Shown: positions 1-8,705 of the stretch, piece by piece | How the letters are laid out: the number at the start of each line of letters is the position of its first letter | Position numbering within the stretch: position 1 is the first letter of the stretch | Position numbers and translations under genes: made by a program | Notes under the pieces: model-generated | Databases searched by the model: none | Told to the model about the DNA's origin: nothing | The model's input: the letters and a program-made list of their open reading frames with translations, nothing else | Assembly (NCBI GenBank): GCA_023853785.1 | Contig: JAJIRX010000380.1 | Location: 1 to 14,990 of the forward strand | Direction: 5' to 3' | Source: Psilocybe azurescens | Taxonomy: Eukaryota > Basidiomycota > Agaricomycetes > Agaricales > Agrocybaceae | Length of the DNA: 14,990 bases

Positions 1-199
1 TTGTTCTTCTGTTGACACAGCAATAGCAAAGGGTGCAGCCCAAAATCAGGACTCGGCATACTACACCAGTGCCTGTATGTCGATATCTGATAGATGTTGT
101 TGGACCCTAGCCAGTGTGGTGAGTGGGTTGAAGACTGAGATTTCTTTGTTAGACATGATGGATTGTATCTAAAGAGCAATCTATATAGATAATCAATTT
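1..199. other. 3' flank of the KDZ relic, no gene seen
   Basis: This stretch lies just beyond the last part of the transposase that I can align by eye on the minus strand. A short minus-strand reading frame runs through about 60-160, but I recognise nothing in it and it has no neighbour that would support it. It may hold the true end of the KDZ element, but I see no clear terminal inverted repeat here. Confidence 0.4.
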
Positions 200-2829
200 G
201 ATCGTAACATTGATTTACACAATCAGATGATCGGAGATACATAATGATGTGTACTATTTTTGAATGCAGCATCGGCCGCAATGCATATTTATTCCGTACT
301 GCGGTGAGCATAAGCTTTGGAGTCGCTTCATTCCCCTCCATTTTATTTGCATTGGCCCACTCTTCTTGGCGATGAATGAAATATCTGACCATCCATTGCA
401 TTTCATAAAAACCAGAATAACTTCTTCATGCCACCTATCCTTTTGAGCTCGTGTGCAGAGCCAATGGATCCTGTTAACTATATAATTGATATTAAAGGCA
501 TTTTAATACTTGATACTGAGCAAGCATGTATGTTCTTGGTGAAATTGCATTGAGTCAGGCCCAATTGGCCGGGAATGATATCAGCATCGGTGCCAAGCCC
601 AAATAAATACTGACAGCTGGTCCTCCAAATCCATGACAACTCCATAGTAGTCAATCCTCAAATTAGGTTTCCAAATAATGGTGCTGGCCTTCAAATCATT
701 ATGGGTAAGTTTGTGGAATATAGCCAGAAATTCTGTATCACAGTCAAGGGCAACTAGTCAGGACTGACAGATTGAGTAAATGTGAGCGTGCAAAAACTTT
801 ATCATAATTGAGTAATTTTACTCTTTTCTGTCTGTTAGAATGAATGTTGGTGCGGTTCCCTTTTCCAATAACAAATTGATACCAAAATGAGATGTCGGCC
901 ACAATGTCCTGAATGCATGTGATTTGATTATGGGCTTGTTTTCTTAATTCCAATTCCAAAGGAGCATATTCTTCTGGTACATTAAAATTGGAAGGCAGCA
1001 GAAGCATCTGGCATTCAACAAACATAATAGTTGGCATATGCTGGCTGTGAACAAATTTGGGGTTGTCATTCGCATTCTGCTGAACAGCCGGTCCACTTTG
1101 GACATTAGGATCATCTTCAGCAATGTCATTAAATTTGGCCTCATTGCTACACTGGATGTGTTGCATCCTACCCATGATATCTGGCACTCCAGAAATTTGC
1201 TGTTGCAATTTGAGTTCTGCAATCATTGAAGTCAGGACTTCACAAAATTGGTTCACTACTTGTTGGTCTCAATCATGCAGTAATGAGCCGAGCTGTCATA
1301 CTTTGTTCTGTACATCAATTCTACACAAATTTAACAAAATTATAGCAAGGTGTAAACAAAGATTGCTTACTGCTTTTCTTTGATTGTCATGGCTAACCAA
1401 AGCCAGGTCTGAACTGAATTTTGGTGCTGACATCGGTGCCAACTATGTCAGCCCCAGTGTCAGTCATTGGATTGGGCACTTGGGCACAATAAATATCCAT
1501 TCATTGAATGTTGGCCAGCCACATTGCTTCAACACTTTGGATTTCATCCTCCCATTCATTCAGTGTCACCCTCACAATATCTCCTGATATTTCATGAAAG
1601 TAAGCATCTGCGTGGCTGACCATGACAATTGCATCCATGTATTTAGTAGAGAGAACCTTTGTCATTCTGAGCATTTTTTATAATTAGAATCAGTTGCATG
1701 ATCATCAAGCACTTCTTCCTGGTGAGCCAGACTTGCTGTCCGGACCAAGGTGGAGATTGCATTGAGGCTTGACCAGAGTAATTCAAGAATTTGTCCAGCC
1801 ACTATTGCTGCACCAGGAATGAATGTTGATGCAAAACGAAAGAAACAAATGTCTTTGTGGCCATGAATATGAAACAGATCGATAGCTTTATCAATAATAA
1901 GACCAGCTGGAAGCAAATGGCCAATTCTGTTGAAAAGATGAACAATCCATGCACAGACAATATCATAGATCATGAGTAGGCCTTGTTCAGGTTCAACATG
2001 TGTTGATTTTATTGCCTGCAGTAGTGCATAATCAATGTTTTTGCTGTTCACCTCGGAACAAGTTGGCCAAGGAATTTGGCACAAAGCAGCCATGCTGAGC
2101 ACATGCAAAAGCAACTTTCCCTGTTTTATCACATGCCTTTGGTGCAAGTAATGCATTTGTAATGGCTTTGAACATGTTTTCACAAGGTGCTTTCTGACAT
2201 ATGTCAAAATCAGACCACGGCCCTGACATTGGCCCTGAACTGCACATACTGTTACTCGTTCAATTGCTGACACTAAAAATTGTTGATAATTATCTGCGTT
2301 TGGCACCATCCCAGATCCATTGATTAACCAGATATCATCATTACACTTCTGCCGGACATGGTCAGCTTTAAAATTTCTGTCAGTCACAAAATATGTTTGT
2401 ATACAGTGCTAGGTGCATGATAGATTAACTTTAGACTTACATAATGTGTGTAATATACTAACCGATTAGGATCTTCTTTCCAATTGGTGGGCAGGTTTAT
2501 TCCAGGTTGAGGGCATGTCGGGCAATATAAGGATAATGTTCCATCTGGTGGGTTTTTCAGATCTTTGGTTTTGTGGCCATACCTGGCCCATCTCAATTTT
2601 TGAGCCACCTCCAAAGTCAAGACATGCAGCAGAATTCGTGATAAACATTGACAATTTCAGTCCGGCTAATCGGCGTCATCATTCTGTGAATCAGTTGATA
2701 AAATTGGTATGCAGATGCCTTCAATTCCAAGTTACAAAGACAAAAATGATCCATGAGTTGAACAGAAAATAATGTTCATATCTTGGTAAAGCTGGCTGGG
2801 AGCAGCCAACAAGCAACTAAGTCCATTGG
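200..2829 (-). pseudogene. KDZ transposase, catalytic and C-terminal part (broken)
   Basis: This is the downstream part of a Kyakuja-Dileera-Zisupton (KDZ) family transposase, a DDE/RNase H-like enzyme that cuts and joins transposon DNA. Read 5' to 3' on the minus strand, recognisable blocks are: LMDHFCLCNLELKASAYQFY near 2740-2690; LYCPTCPQPGINLP near 2530; FVTDRNFKADHV near 2390; YDIVCAW near 1960; GLIIDKAIDLFHIHGHKD near 1890; and ILELLWSSLNAIS then EEVLDDHATDSNYKK near 1770-1680. The Asp of TDRNF, the Asp of YDIVC and the Glu of ILELLW fit the places expected for the acidic triad; this is my inference. A tail with ELELRK near 955 and NRIHWLCTRAQKDRW near 460-420 matches the usual C-terminus. 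Two 50-bp introns fit the frame: 2409-2458 (GTATAT...CTAG) and 1321-1370 (GTAAGC...GTAG). Breaks include a stop and frameshift near 2600-2620, a one-base shift near 1680 and others near 1500, 1250 and 400. The gene continues upstream beyond the nested element at 4945-6177. Confidence 0.85.
2822..2829. repeat. Left target-site duplication of element 1
   Basis: TCCATTGG here equals the 8-mer at 4945-4952. The next two bases after each copy are also shared (GA), so 8-10 bp could be argued. Eight is preferred because it aligns the two TIR tips without a gap. Confidence 0.75.
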
Positions 2830-3140
2830 GAGGTCTTTACCCTCACCCATATATTCCAGGTGGAGTCCACCAACTCCATGCCAGAGTTGGTGGAGTCCAC
2901 ATGGAGTTTAGTGACTTTAGAGGTGGAGGCTCCACCTGGAGTCCAGCTGGAATCCGCTCATCCTCCATGTGGGCCAATGTGGAGGATGTGGAACTCCATG
3001 TGGACTCCATGTGGAACTTCATCTGGAGTCTCACCTCCTCCATATGGATTCCATATGGATTTGACTCAAGAAGCATGTATATCAGCATTAATACACTATT
3101 TCAGGGTCAATTTATAATGGACTCCAGGTGGAGGATGATC
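2830..3140. repeat. Left TIR and subterminal TGGAGTCCA array
   Basis: The first 50 bases form the TIR. Beyond it, many copies of TGGAGTCCA, its complement TGGACTCCA and shorter GGAGTC/CTCCA variants occur on both strands, often in a CCANNTGG frame, to about 3135. Such clustered subterminal motifs are commonly transposase-binding sites in DNA transposons; that role is inferred here. Reading frames crossing this array in all frames are by-products of the repeats. Confidence 0.65.
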
Positions 3141-3182
3141 CCCAGATTTTATTTATATTTTATTTATATTTTATTATAATGT

Positions 3183-3265
3183 AAAAAAAAAAGCACCAAC
3201 AGGAATTGAACTCGGGCATCTGAGAATGCTGCACACTGATGTTAAACCAACTAAGCTATAGAGCC
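3183..3265 (-). tRNA. tRNA-like Pol III unit, probably a decayed tRNA or SINE head
   Basis: On the minus strand a 73-base unit (3265 down to 3193) starts GGCTCTA, has an A-box-like TAGCTTAGTTGG and a B-box-like AGTTCAATTCC at about the usual spacing. It is followed at once by ten T residues (3192-3183), a classic Pol III stop. The fold is poor: the acceptor ends do not pair, the T-arm pairs only partly, and no anticodon arm fits the standard position. I therefore call it a tRNA-derived relic and not a working tRNA. It sits inside element 1, between the left subterminal array and the cargo reading frame. Confidence 0.4.
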
Positions 3266-3344
3266 TTTGTAATTCATCAAATTTTGATGGCCTACATACC
3301 AATATGGCTATTTACTCGGCATTTCTCGGCAAGTGACAAATAAT

Positions 3345-3374
3345 GTCACATATGTGACTTATTGATGCCACGTC
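3345..3374. promoter_or_regulatory. Palindrome and ACGT-core box upstream of the cargo frame
   Basis: GTCACATATGTGAC (3345-3358) is a perfect 14-bp palindrome, and a related half-site, AAGTGAC, lies about 10 bases upstream. It is followed by GCCACGTCA (about 3366-3374), which contains an ACGT core of the kind bound by bZIP factors. Both lie within 100 bases of the candidate start at 3442. A role as promoter sites is inference from position only. Confidence 0.3.
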
Positions 3375-3441
3375 AGTCCGTTTATTATTTCCACCACCCC
3401 ACCTCTTCCTCCGACCACCACCACCCTGCTGCTGCCGTCGT

Positions 3442-4530
3442 GTGCCCCCACCTTACCGTCGTCCGGTCGGAGCCAGGCCCATGCCAACCCGACCCGACAC
3501 ACATCGCATTGCAACGAACCGAGACCGACAAAGAACAGATGGACACCCGCGAACGAAGGGAGGTGAGTCTACCGGAACAAGACGGAACGAGGGCGGGTGG
3601 AGAACAAGGAATGAGGGGCGAGGCAAATCCGCGGAGCGAGGGGGGAAACGAGGGCGATGCAATGCGAACAAGGAACGAGGTCGCAACCCCAGGTAAGTCG
3701 CAAATTCGCATGCTGCCATTAACCGCTCCCTCTTTTTGTGTAGGCCAACGACAATGACAACGACGGGTATGTATGGTACATACAACGATGGGTACAACGG
3801 CACGCACGAGGTACGTACGGACGACGACACCAACACGTCGCAGACCATGACGACGACACATACAACGGCCATGACAACAACGACAACAGCCATGACGACC
3901 ACGACCACGGCGTGTACCGACAGCCACGACAACAACGACAACGTGTACGACAATGACCACGATGTGTACAACAACGACAATGACATGTATGACAACAACA
4001 ACGACAACGATGACACGTGCGACGGCCACGACAACAACAACAACGTGTACGACAGCCACAACAACAACAACAACGCATACGACAGCCACGACGACGACAG
4101 CCACGTGTACGACAACAACAATGTGTACGACAGCCACAATGACGACAACAACACGTATGACAGACGCAGCAGACATGACAGCACAACGTACGGACACGCC
4201 CGGACGCGTCTGACGGCCACCACGATGTGTGCGAAGGCTACCACAGCGTGTACGACGGCCACCACCACGACGACAATGCATATGGCGGGGCTACGAGCAA
4301 CACAGCCATCCTCTCGCCCCCTTTTTTTCTTCTTTTTTTCTTTTTTTTTATCTCGTTTTCTCTTTTTTTTTCATGTTCATGTGCTTCTATATTTATTTGA
4401 ACCAACTATGTACCCTCTCGCCTCCTTTTTTTGTCTGTTTTGTATGTTTTTCTTTTATTTCTTTTGTTTTATATATTTTTATATATTTCTTTTTTATGTT
4501 TCAGTGGTGATGAACTTCACTAGTAGATAA
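3442..4530 (+). CDS. Two-exon Asn/Asp/Thr/Tyr-rich repeat protein, cargo of element 1
   Basis: Exon 1 (3442-3692) encodes a basic, Arg/Gly/Pro/Thr-rich segment starting MPPPYRRPVG and ending GRNPR. A 51-bp intron (3693-3743) has textbook ends, GTAAGT and TTTTTGTGTAG, with an ATTAAC branch-like site. Splicing joins exon 1 in frame to a long frame reaching a stop at 4530, about 345 residues in all. Exon 2 begins PTTMTTTGMYGTYNDGYNG, then has Thr runs and degenerate repeats with DNNDNVYD, DSHDNN and VYDSH units, and ends in a Phe-rich stretch read from the T-rich tract, which may really be 3' untranslated sequence. I recognise no family. The in-frame join is the main support; against it, simple-sequence DNA is often open in several frames. 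Start and end are uncertain. The Asn/Asp/Tyr composition recalls disordered, prion-like proteins. Confidence 0.4.
3744..4290 (+). repeat. Degenerate (ACR)n-type simple repeat
   Basis: The plus strand is dominated by C, A and G in ACGACAACAACG-, CCACGACG- and GTGTACGACAGCC-like units, with few T residues. Units are imperfect and of mixed length, as expected from slippage plus point mutation. The same DNA is open on both strands: the minus strand gives a Val/His/Cys-rich frame at 3385-4281 that I regard as a by-product. Confidence 0.75.
4310..4505 (+). other. T-rich/pyrimidine tract
   Basis: After the repeat the sequence turns into runs of T broken by C, up to 9-10 T in a row. This could be the 3' untranslated end of the cargo transcript, an expanded polypyrimidine stretch, or the scar of an old reverse-transcribed tail on the other strand. 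It gives the cargo frame an odd Phe-rich end, one reason to doubt the exact stop. Confidence 0.5.
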
Positions 4531-4688
4531 TATAGTAGATAATAATGTAGTATATAGTTTTTAATATATATACATTCTTACATGAATTTACTCTAAGAAA
4601 ATACATTCCAATTAAAATCTGGCTATAGCTGGACTTTGTGAAATTCAATAAGTCTGCTCTCTGATGGCCTAAGCTGGAATATTGTTAC

Positions 4689-4944
4689 CCAGGTATGGAG
4701 TCCAGGTGGATTCTAATTGAACTCCACCTGGACTCCACCTGGCTTCCACCTGGCCTCCAGTTGGATTCAAGTGGAATTGCTTGAAGTCCATCTGGAGTCC
4801 ATCTGAGTCCACCTGAACTCCACCTATCAAAGATAACTTTCTGAACACTTGGATATGTTCCAGATGGAGTCCATGTGGAGTCCACCACTTCTGTATGGAG
4901 TTGGTGGACTCCACATGGAGTATATGGGTGGAGGTAAAGTACAC
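4689..4944. repeat. Right subterminal TGGAGTCCA array and TIR
   Basis: This mirrors the left end: TGGAGTCCA/TGGACTCCA and CCACCTGG blocks are packed from 4696 to 4920, and the last 50 bases are the right TIR. Bases 4505-4690, just inside, are AT-rich and show nothing I recognise. The KDZ frame reads openly into this array on the minus strand, but that extension is not native transposase sequence. Confidence 0.65.
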
Positions 4945-4952
4945 TCCATTGG
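4945..4952. repeat. Right target-site duplication of element 1
   Basis: TCCATTGG, the second copy of the duplicated target. Removing the element plus one copy restores continuous KDZ coding sequence across the junction (SVPM then DLVACW), which supports the boundary independently of the repeat itself. Confidence 0.75.
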
Positions 4953-6177
4953 GACCGATTGTTTGCCTCGGAAATAGCATGTGACCATGGCCATGTGATG
5001 AATGCCGTTGGTGTGTAAAATTTGCACATATGTGTTGTTTAAACCATCCGCAACTGGTGCACTTGGGTGAGTTGATTTTGTGTTGTTTTCATTCTGATAG
5101 CTGATATCCTCATTTGCTGAAACTTCATCAGCTTGACCATAATGATGGGCATCTGGTCCCAAATAGTGCCCAAAACCCTCTACATCAGCCTCTGGATTGT
5201 CTCTGTCATCATCCTCAGCTGCTTGTTCATTGACTATGCTGTCACCCTCCATATTCTGGCTTCCACAGCACTCACTTAAGAAATGCAGTGGATGTGCACT
5301 GCTCATTGTATTGGCCTTGTGCATAGTACTTGGATCATCATAGGCCAATGGCAGTGGGGCTGACATGTTGGCTGATTCAGATATGTTGGTCGGCCACAAA
5401 GTGGCTGAACCCTGTGCTATGTCTAATGCCTCCTGTTCTTATTGATCCGAATGTTCCTGAAGGGATTCCAAATAAGTAATTTGGAACTGAAGTGAGTTGC
5501 ATGTGGCCTGCCCAGAACAATGAGGGACAAAGATATAACAGCCGACTTCCCATAACTTGGCTTGGCAGAAATGTGTTTGTGCCCAACATTCAATTCTATG
5601 AAAAGGGGAAACCTGGTGGGAATGTTGCATGCATTTGCAGCAGATTGGCTCTCCCAATGTGCAATCAATGCATCTCCATATAGCCCAGGAATCTGTTGAA
5701 CAGCATTGGCAATGCTGTTTATTGGATGGCAAGTCTTTCAAATAAGTGTTGCTTGAAGCAGGTCATCTACTCGGTCAACCCATTCTGTCATATATTCTTG
5801 CTGTGTCTGTCAAGATTTGTTTGAGCATTGTAATGACATATGTGCCCACCCATTACCTTGCTTTTCTTTTTGTGTGGTATTTCAAAAGGCTCTGAGAATA
5901 CTCCACTGTCATCATAAATATTTTGGTTGGTCATATGTTCTCTGTTATTAGTCGGGTCATTTGACATGCCATCTTCTGGAACAGTGTTCATGAGTGGAGC
6001 TAAAACTTGTTGTTGGGTTCTGGGACCACTGAAGACATTGGAGCAGTGTGTAACTGCCTGAGTGGCCTTGACACTTCCTTGAACCAGATGTTTCGACTTC
6101 CTTTGCCTTTTGTGGGCAGGCCCACTGGAAGAGTTCAGAGTTGAAAGGAGAGAGTGCGAAACACATGTGTTGACCAT
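4945..6177 (-). pseudogene. KDZ transposase, CxC2 cysteine-cluster N-terminal part (broken)
   Basis: This is the upstream part of the same KDZ transposase, separated from the catalytic part by the insert at 2830-4944. The likely start is the ATG at 6177, giving a basic N-terminal leader (AHKRQRKSKH). A 50-bp intron, 5807-5856 (GTAATG...GACAG), leads into TQQEYMTEWVDRVDDLL. After a frameshift near 5745-5765 comes the CxC2-type cluster: HCQCC, WRCIDC, ICCKCMQHSH and PFHRIECW (about 5720-5590). This module is known in fungal KDZ proteins and probably binds zinc. An in-frame stop sits near 5440. An unusually long acidic linker (about 5390-5080) precedes VQILHTNGIHHMAM, the usual end of the N-terminal module. 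The frame then runs through KQSVPM into the target duplication, and the interrupted codons resume at 2829 as PMDLVACW. Its 5' end faces the companion gene starting near 6353, suggesting a shared divergent promoter. Confidence 0.83.
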
Positions 6178-6352
6178 GATGCTCGGTCCAAACTAAGAAA
6201 CATGAGGTTTGCACAAGGCTTATTGTCACTGCTCCAAGTCTGGCAAATCCTGCTTGATTCCTAATCATCCCCACTTCGCTGTGTCATCTGTTCTTATCCG
6301 TTCTCTGATTTTGAAAGATAACTTCTTACAGCAACATGGCAACACCAATCAT

Positions 6353-7892
6353 ATTATAGACCAAGAAAACGCAAGCCAAAGATGTTCAGTGTGGATGAAC
6401 TCAAACATATCTTGCCTTTCAAAGTGACATTTGTGAAAGCTAGGATGGTCAAAGAACATCTCTCAATCTTAACCAATCACATATTGGTGGCAATATTCAA
6501 TTATTGGGCAAGTCAGGGTAAATGAGCAAAGGATGACAGTGAGAGTTGACGTTGGACACAAGTAGGGCCATATAACAAAACTCATAGAGTGTGTGCTTAT
6601 GGTAGCGCAGGAAATCATTACCTGGTGCTCAAACAATTGGCGGGCAGAACAAGGCATTGCACGCAAATCCAACCACTTTTGTCCAAAACGACCTGATATC
6701 CTGTGGCATAATCATCAGGCAAAGATTTGGGCTGAAATAGCCAGTATTATGGGAATCAATAACGCCCGGCCAACACAATTGGTTGGTTTGGCCACAGGAC
6801 AATGGCTATGAAAAATGTATGGACCTGCATGACTGACAATGAACGCAAGGCCATTGATGAGGAAGTAGAATCATGTGGAATGCAAGGTTATGATGAACAC
6901 ACACAAGCAAGATTAGTGATTTAGCACCACTTCTATGTCTGAGCTAAATAAATATATTTAAGTTTGGCAAAAAAATACCATGTCAGGAGAATTGATCAAT
7001 TGATGAGAGACCATTATAAGGAGATGGGATGACAAGCATTATCTTTGTCTGCTTCCCAATGGCTGATGGTAAGATGGCTGTGGACGGGTAAGTGTTTTCT
7101 CATCAGTCAAGCATAGGTCAGCCCTGATAATATTATATATCGGCCCCAACATTGTTATGTTGGGGCCATTATTATGTATTGGCCCCAACATTGATATTTC
7201 AGGGCTGATAGTATTATTCAGCTGGCACCTGGCTGCTATTTATTGCACAAAACTGATTGCAAATGGTAGATATGAGCAAATTGTGCACTTGATGGGTGTG
7301 CCTGCCCCTTTGTTCATGAGTATATATCAGGCCAACGTTGACCAAATGAAACAAAATGTATTGGATTATATGACCGGCTTAAAAATCTCAAGAAAAACCC
7401 CACCTAGCATCACTGTGAACTGAGCAATGGAGAAAAAGCCCATATTTACTTTCAGAAAATTTCTGATGGCTTTCCAATCTTGCCAATGCCATTGCAAGAC
7501 AAAAATTGGACAAAGGCGGACTGGGAAGAGGCATTCAGCTTGTATATTAATTATCATTACTGTAAGTACTTTTGACTACCTAATCAGGTCAGACATATCT
7601 TACAGAAGGTGCAGAACTCGGAACAGGTGGCCTTACTGATAAAGTACCATACACTGATATATCAAATTCTCAGGCCACCTTCATTGATGCAAAATATTTG
7701 CCACCCAATATGAAGTTCATGAACCCCAGGAATCTTCATAAAGAGGACATACAAGCCTTTTTCACACATTTGGTCAACAGACAACAACTATATCAACCGA
7801 AAGATACATTTTGATTCAAATCTATTAAGCGCCAAAAGATGGACTGGGGGCTACAAAATATCCTGATGAAGGCGGAGGCCAATCTCAGTTGA
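6353..7892 (+). pseudogene. KDZ-associated companion protein (unnamed family), broken
   Basis: The plus strand carries the pieces of one protein in shifting frames: YRPRKRKPKMFSVDELKHIL (from 6353), CSNNWRAEQGIARKSN then KRPDILWHNHQAKIWAEIAS (about 6620-6740), NVWTCMTDNERKAIDEEVES (about 6815), AKKYHVR...QLMRDHYKEMG then IIFVCFPMADGKMAVDG (to about 7086), and ISDGFPILPMPLQDKNWTKA then DWEEAFSLYINYHYC (about 7466-7562). A final block has FIDAKYLPPNMKFMNP (about 7683-7730) and DGLGATKYPDEGGG (about 7840). This order of modules is like the large unnamed proteins often seen beside KDZ transposases in Agaricomycetes; that match is from memory. Donor-like GTAAGT sites lie at 7089 and 7562. Stops and shifts occur near 6520, 6810, 6920, 7030 and 7815, so it cannot work. 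It runs divergently from the KDZ gene. Function unknown. Confidence 0.55.
7119..7217. repeat. Small palindromic MITE-like insert in the companion gene
   Basis: CAGCCCTGA (7119-7127) and TCAGGGCTG (7199-7207) form inverted ends. Inside, GGCCCCAACAT (7142-7152) pairs perfectly with ATGTTGGGGCC (7157-7167) around a 4-base loop, and GGCCCCAACATTG recurs at 7181. CTGATAATATTAT (7124-7136) and CTGATAGTATTAT (7205-7217) repeat directly at the edges with one mismatch. It lies just after a donor-like GTAAGT, perhaps within an intron of the companion gene. Class unknown. Confidence 0.5.
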
Positions 7893-8443
7893 TGTAAAAG
7901 AAAAAAATAAAGATACAAATAAAAGAACAAATCATGTCCAAAGGGTCGAGGAAGAAAGTCAACATATCGCTCAACCTATTATCATTAACAAGACAGCACT
8001 TGTTGAACATACACACCTGACACCAAATGTAATATTGGGGCCGACGGCCAATGAAGCCCAGCCGATATCTTTCAATCATGAAGGTACCATTCAATCTATC
8101 ATCAGTCCACCAAAGATCACTTTAATATCACCCTCAATAGATTGTGAACCACAGCTGTTATCTTCCAATTTTGTCCAGCAAAGACACAGAGGAATTCAAT
8201 CAATATGCAAGTATTCAGTGCTGCGAGCATGCCAAGCCACATATATGTTACCCAGGATATAATGGAATCCATGACCTATGTGGTGTGAGTGGTTTGTGGT
8301 CTGTCAAAGATAGAGGAGCAAGAAGTGATGTTGAAGTTTGGAAGGGATTAGAAGACATTGCTGAATGTAGAATGGCAGAGCCGACATTGACCGGCCCTGA
8401 TATCAGTGACATATCATTGACTGATGTCAGCTCAAATTCCTGA
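7893..8443 (+). pseudogene. Probable low-complexity C-terminal part of the companion gene
   Basis: After a stop near 7892, a frame stays open to 8262 with KEKNKDTNKRTNHVQRVEEE, then NVILGPTANEAQPISF. A second frame (8144-8443) continues with DTEEFNQYASIQCCEHAKPH and GARSDVEVWKGLEDI before stopping. A one-base shift near 8180 would join them. This fits a disordered tail like those at the end of such companions. A minus-strand frame (8248-8502) overlaps it and cannot be ruled out. Bases 8444-8705 hold nothing else I can support. Confidence 0.35.
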
Positions 8444-8705
8444 GGTAAGAGCTCGGCTTCATTGGTTGCAACCACTGAGGAAAGACATGTCAGCATATCC
8501 AATGTACCTTGAGGAGTGGCTGCAACAATAACTGTTGTACCATATGGCTTGCTCCTGTGAATTATTTGGTGTTAGGGAATTAATTATACTGCTGGAATAA
8601 TACATTTACAAACCAATGAGCCAGCTGGACTGTCTTGCTTGGCACCATCTTGTCTACCTGAATATTGTCCATCGCATCAGGGCCATTTGTGGAACAATTA
8701 TTATT

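Larger units (their letters stand above)
2830..4944. mobile_element. Nested 2.1-kb TIR DNA transposon (element 1)
   Basis: The element is defined by the gene it breaks: KDZ coding sequence stops at 4952 and resumes at 2829. The two 50-bp ends, 2830-2879 and the reverse complement of 4895-4944, match at 43 of 50 positions by eye, including the last 20 without a mismatch. An identical 8-mer flanks both sides. An 8-bp duplication is typical of hAT-like and some other superfamilies, but the tips (GAGGTCTTTACC and GTGTACTTTACC) do not fit the usual hAT consensus well, so I leave the superfamily open. No transposase is visible inside, so it is probably non-autonomous. It carries subterminal TGGAGTCCA arrays, a tRNA-like unit, a spliced low-complexity reading frame and a T-rich tract. 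The core (about 3380-4290) is rich in CpG, unlike the surrounding relic, which suggests a younger arrival or a different origin. Confidence 0.8.

Noticed and set aside
264..446. 60-residue plus-strand frame
   Set aside because: It lies opposite the KDZ C-terminal blocks (HWLCTRAQKDRW and EMQWMVRYF), which are clearly minus-strand coding remnants.
2843..3179. Short frames on both strands across the left end of element 1
   Set aside because: They arise from the TGGAGTCCA arrays, and all frames give Trp/Ser/Pro/His repeats. The same is true of the frames at 4669-5029.
3193..3265. Functional tRNA gene
   Set aside because: Box motifs and terminator are present, but acceptor, anticodon and T arms do not fold properly, so I list only a tRNA-like relic.
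3385..4281. Minus-strand 298-residue frame (Val/His/Arg-rich)
   Set aside because: It is the reverse reading of the simple repeat and crosses the predicted intron and exon 1. Its composition follows from the repeat and it has no motif. The plus-strand spliced frame is better supported.
4827..4950. C-terminal end of the KDZ N-terminal frame (PPPIYSMWSPPTPYRS)
   Set aside because: The open frame crosses the insertion border at 4944/4945, so these residues come from the transposon end and not from the transposase.
7562..7587. 26-bp intron in the companion gene (GTAAGT...ATCAG)
   Set aside because: It would join the frames correctly, but it is shorter than spliceosomal introns normally allow. 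A deletion within an older intron, or another acceptor, is likelier.
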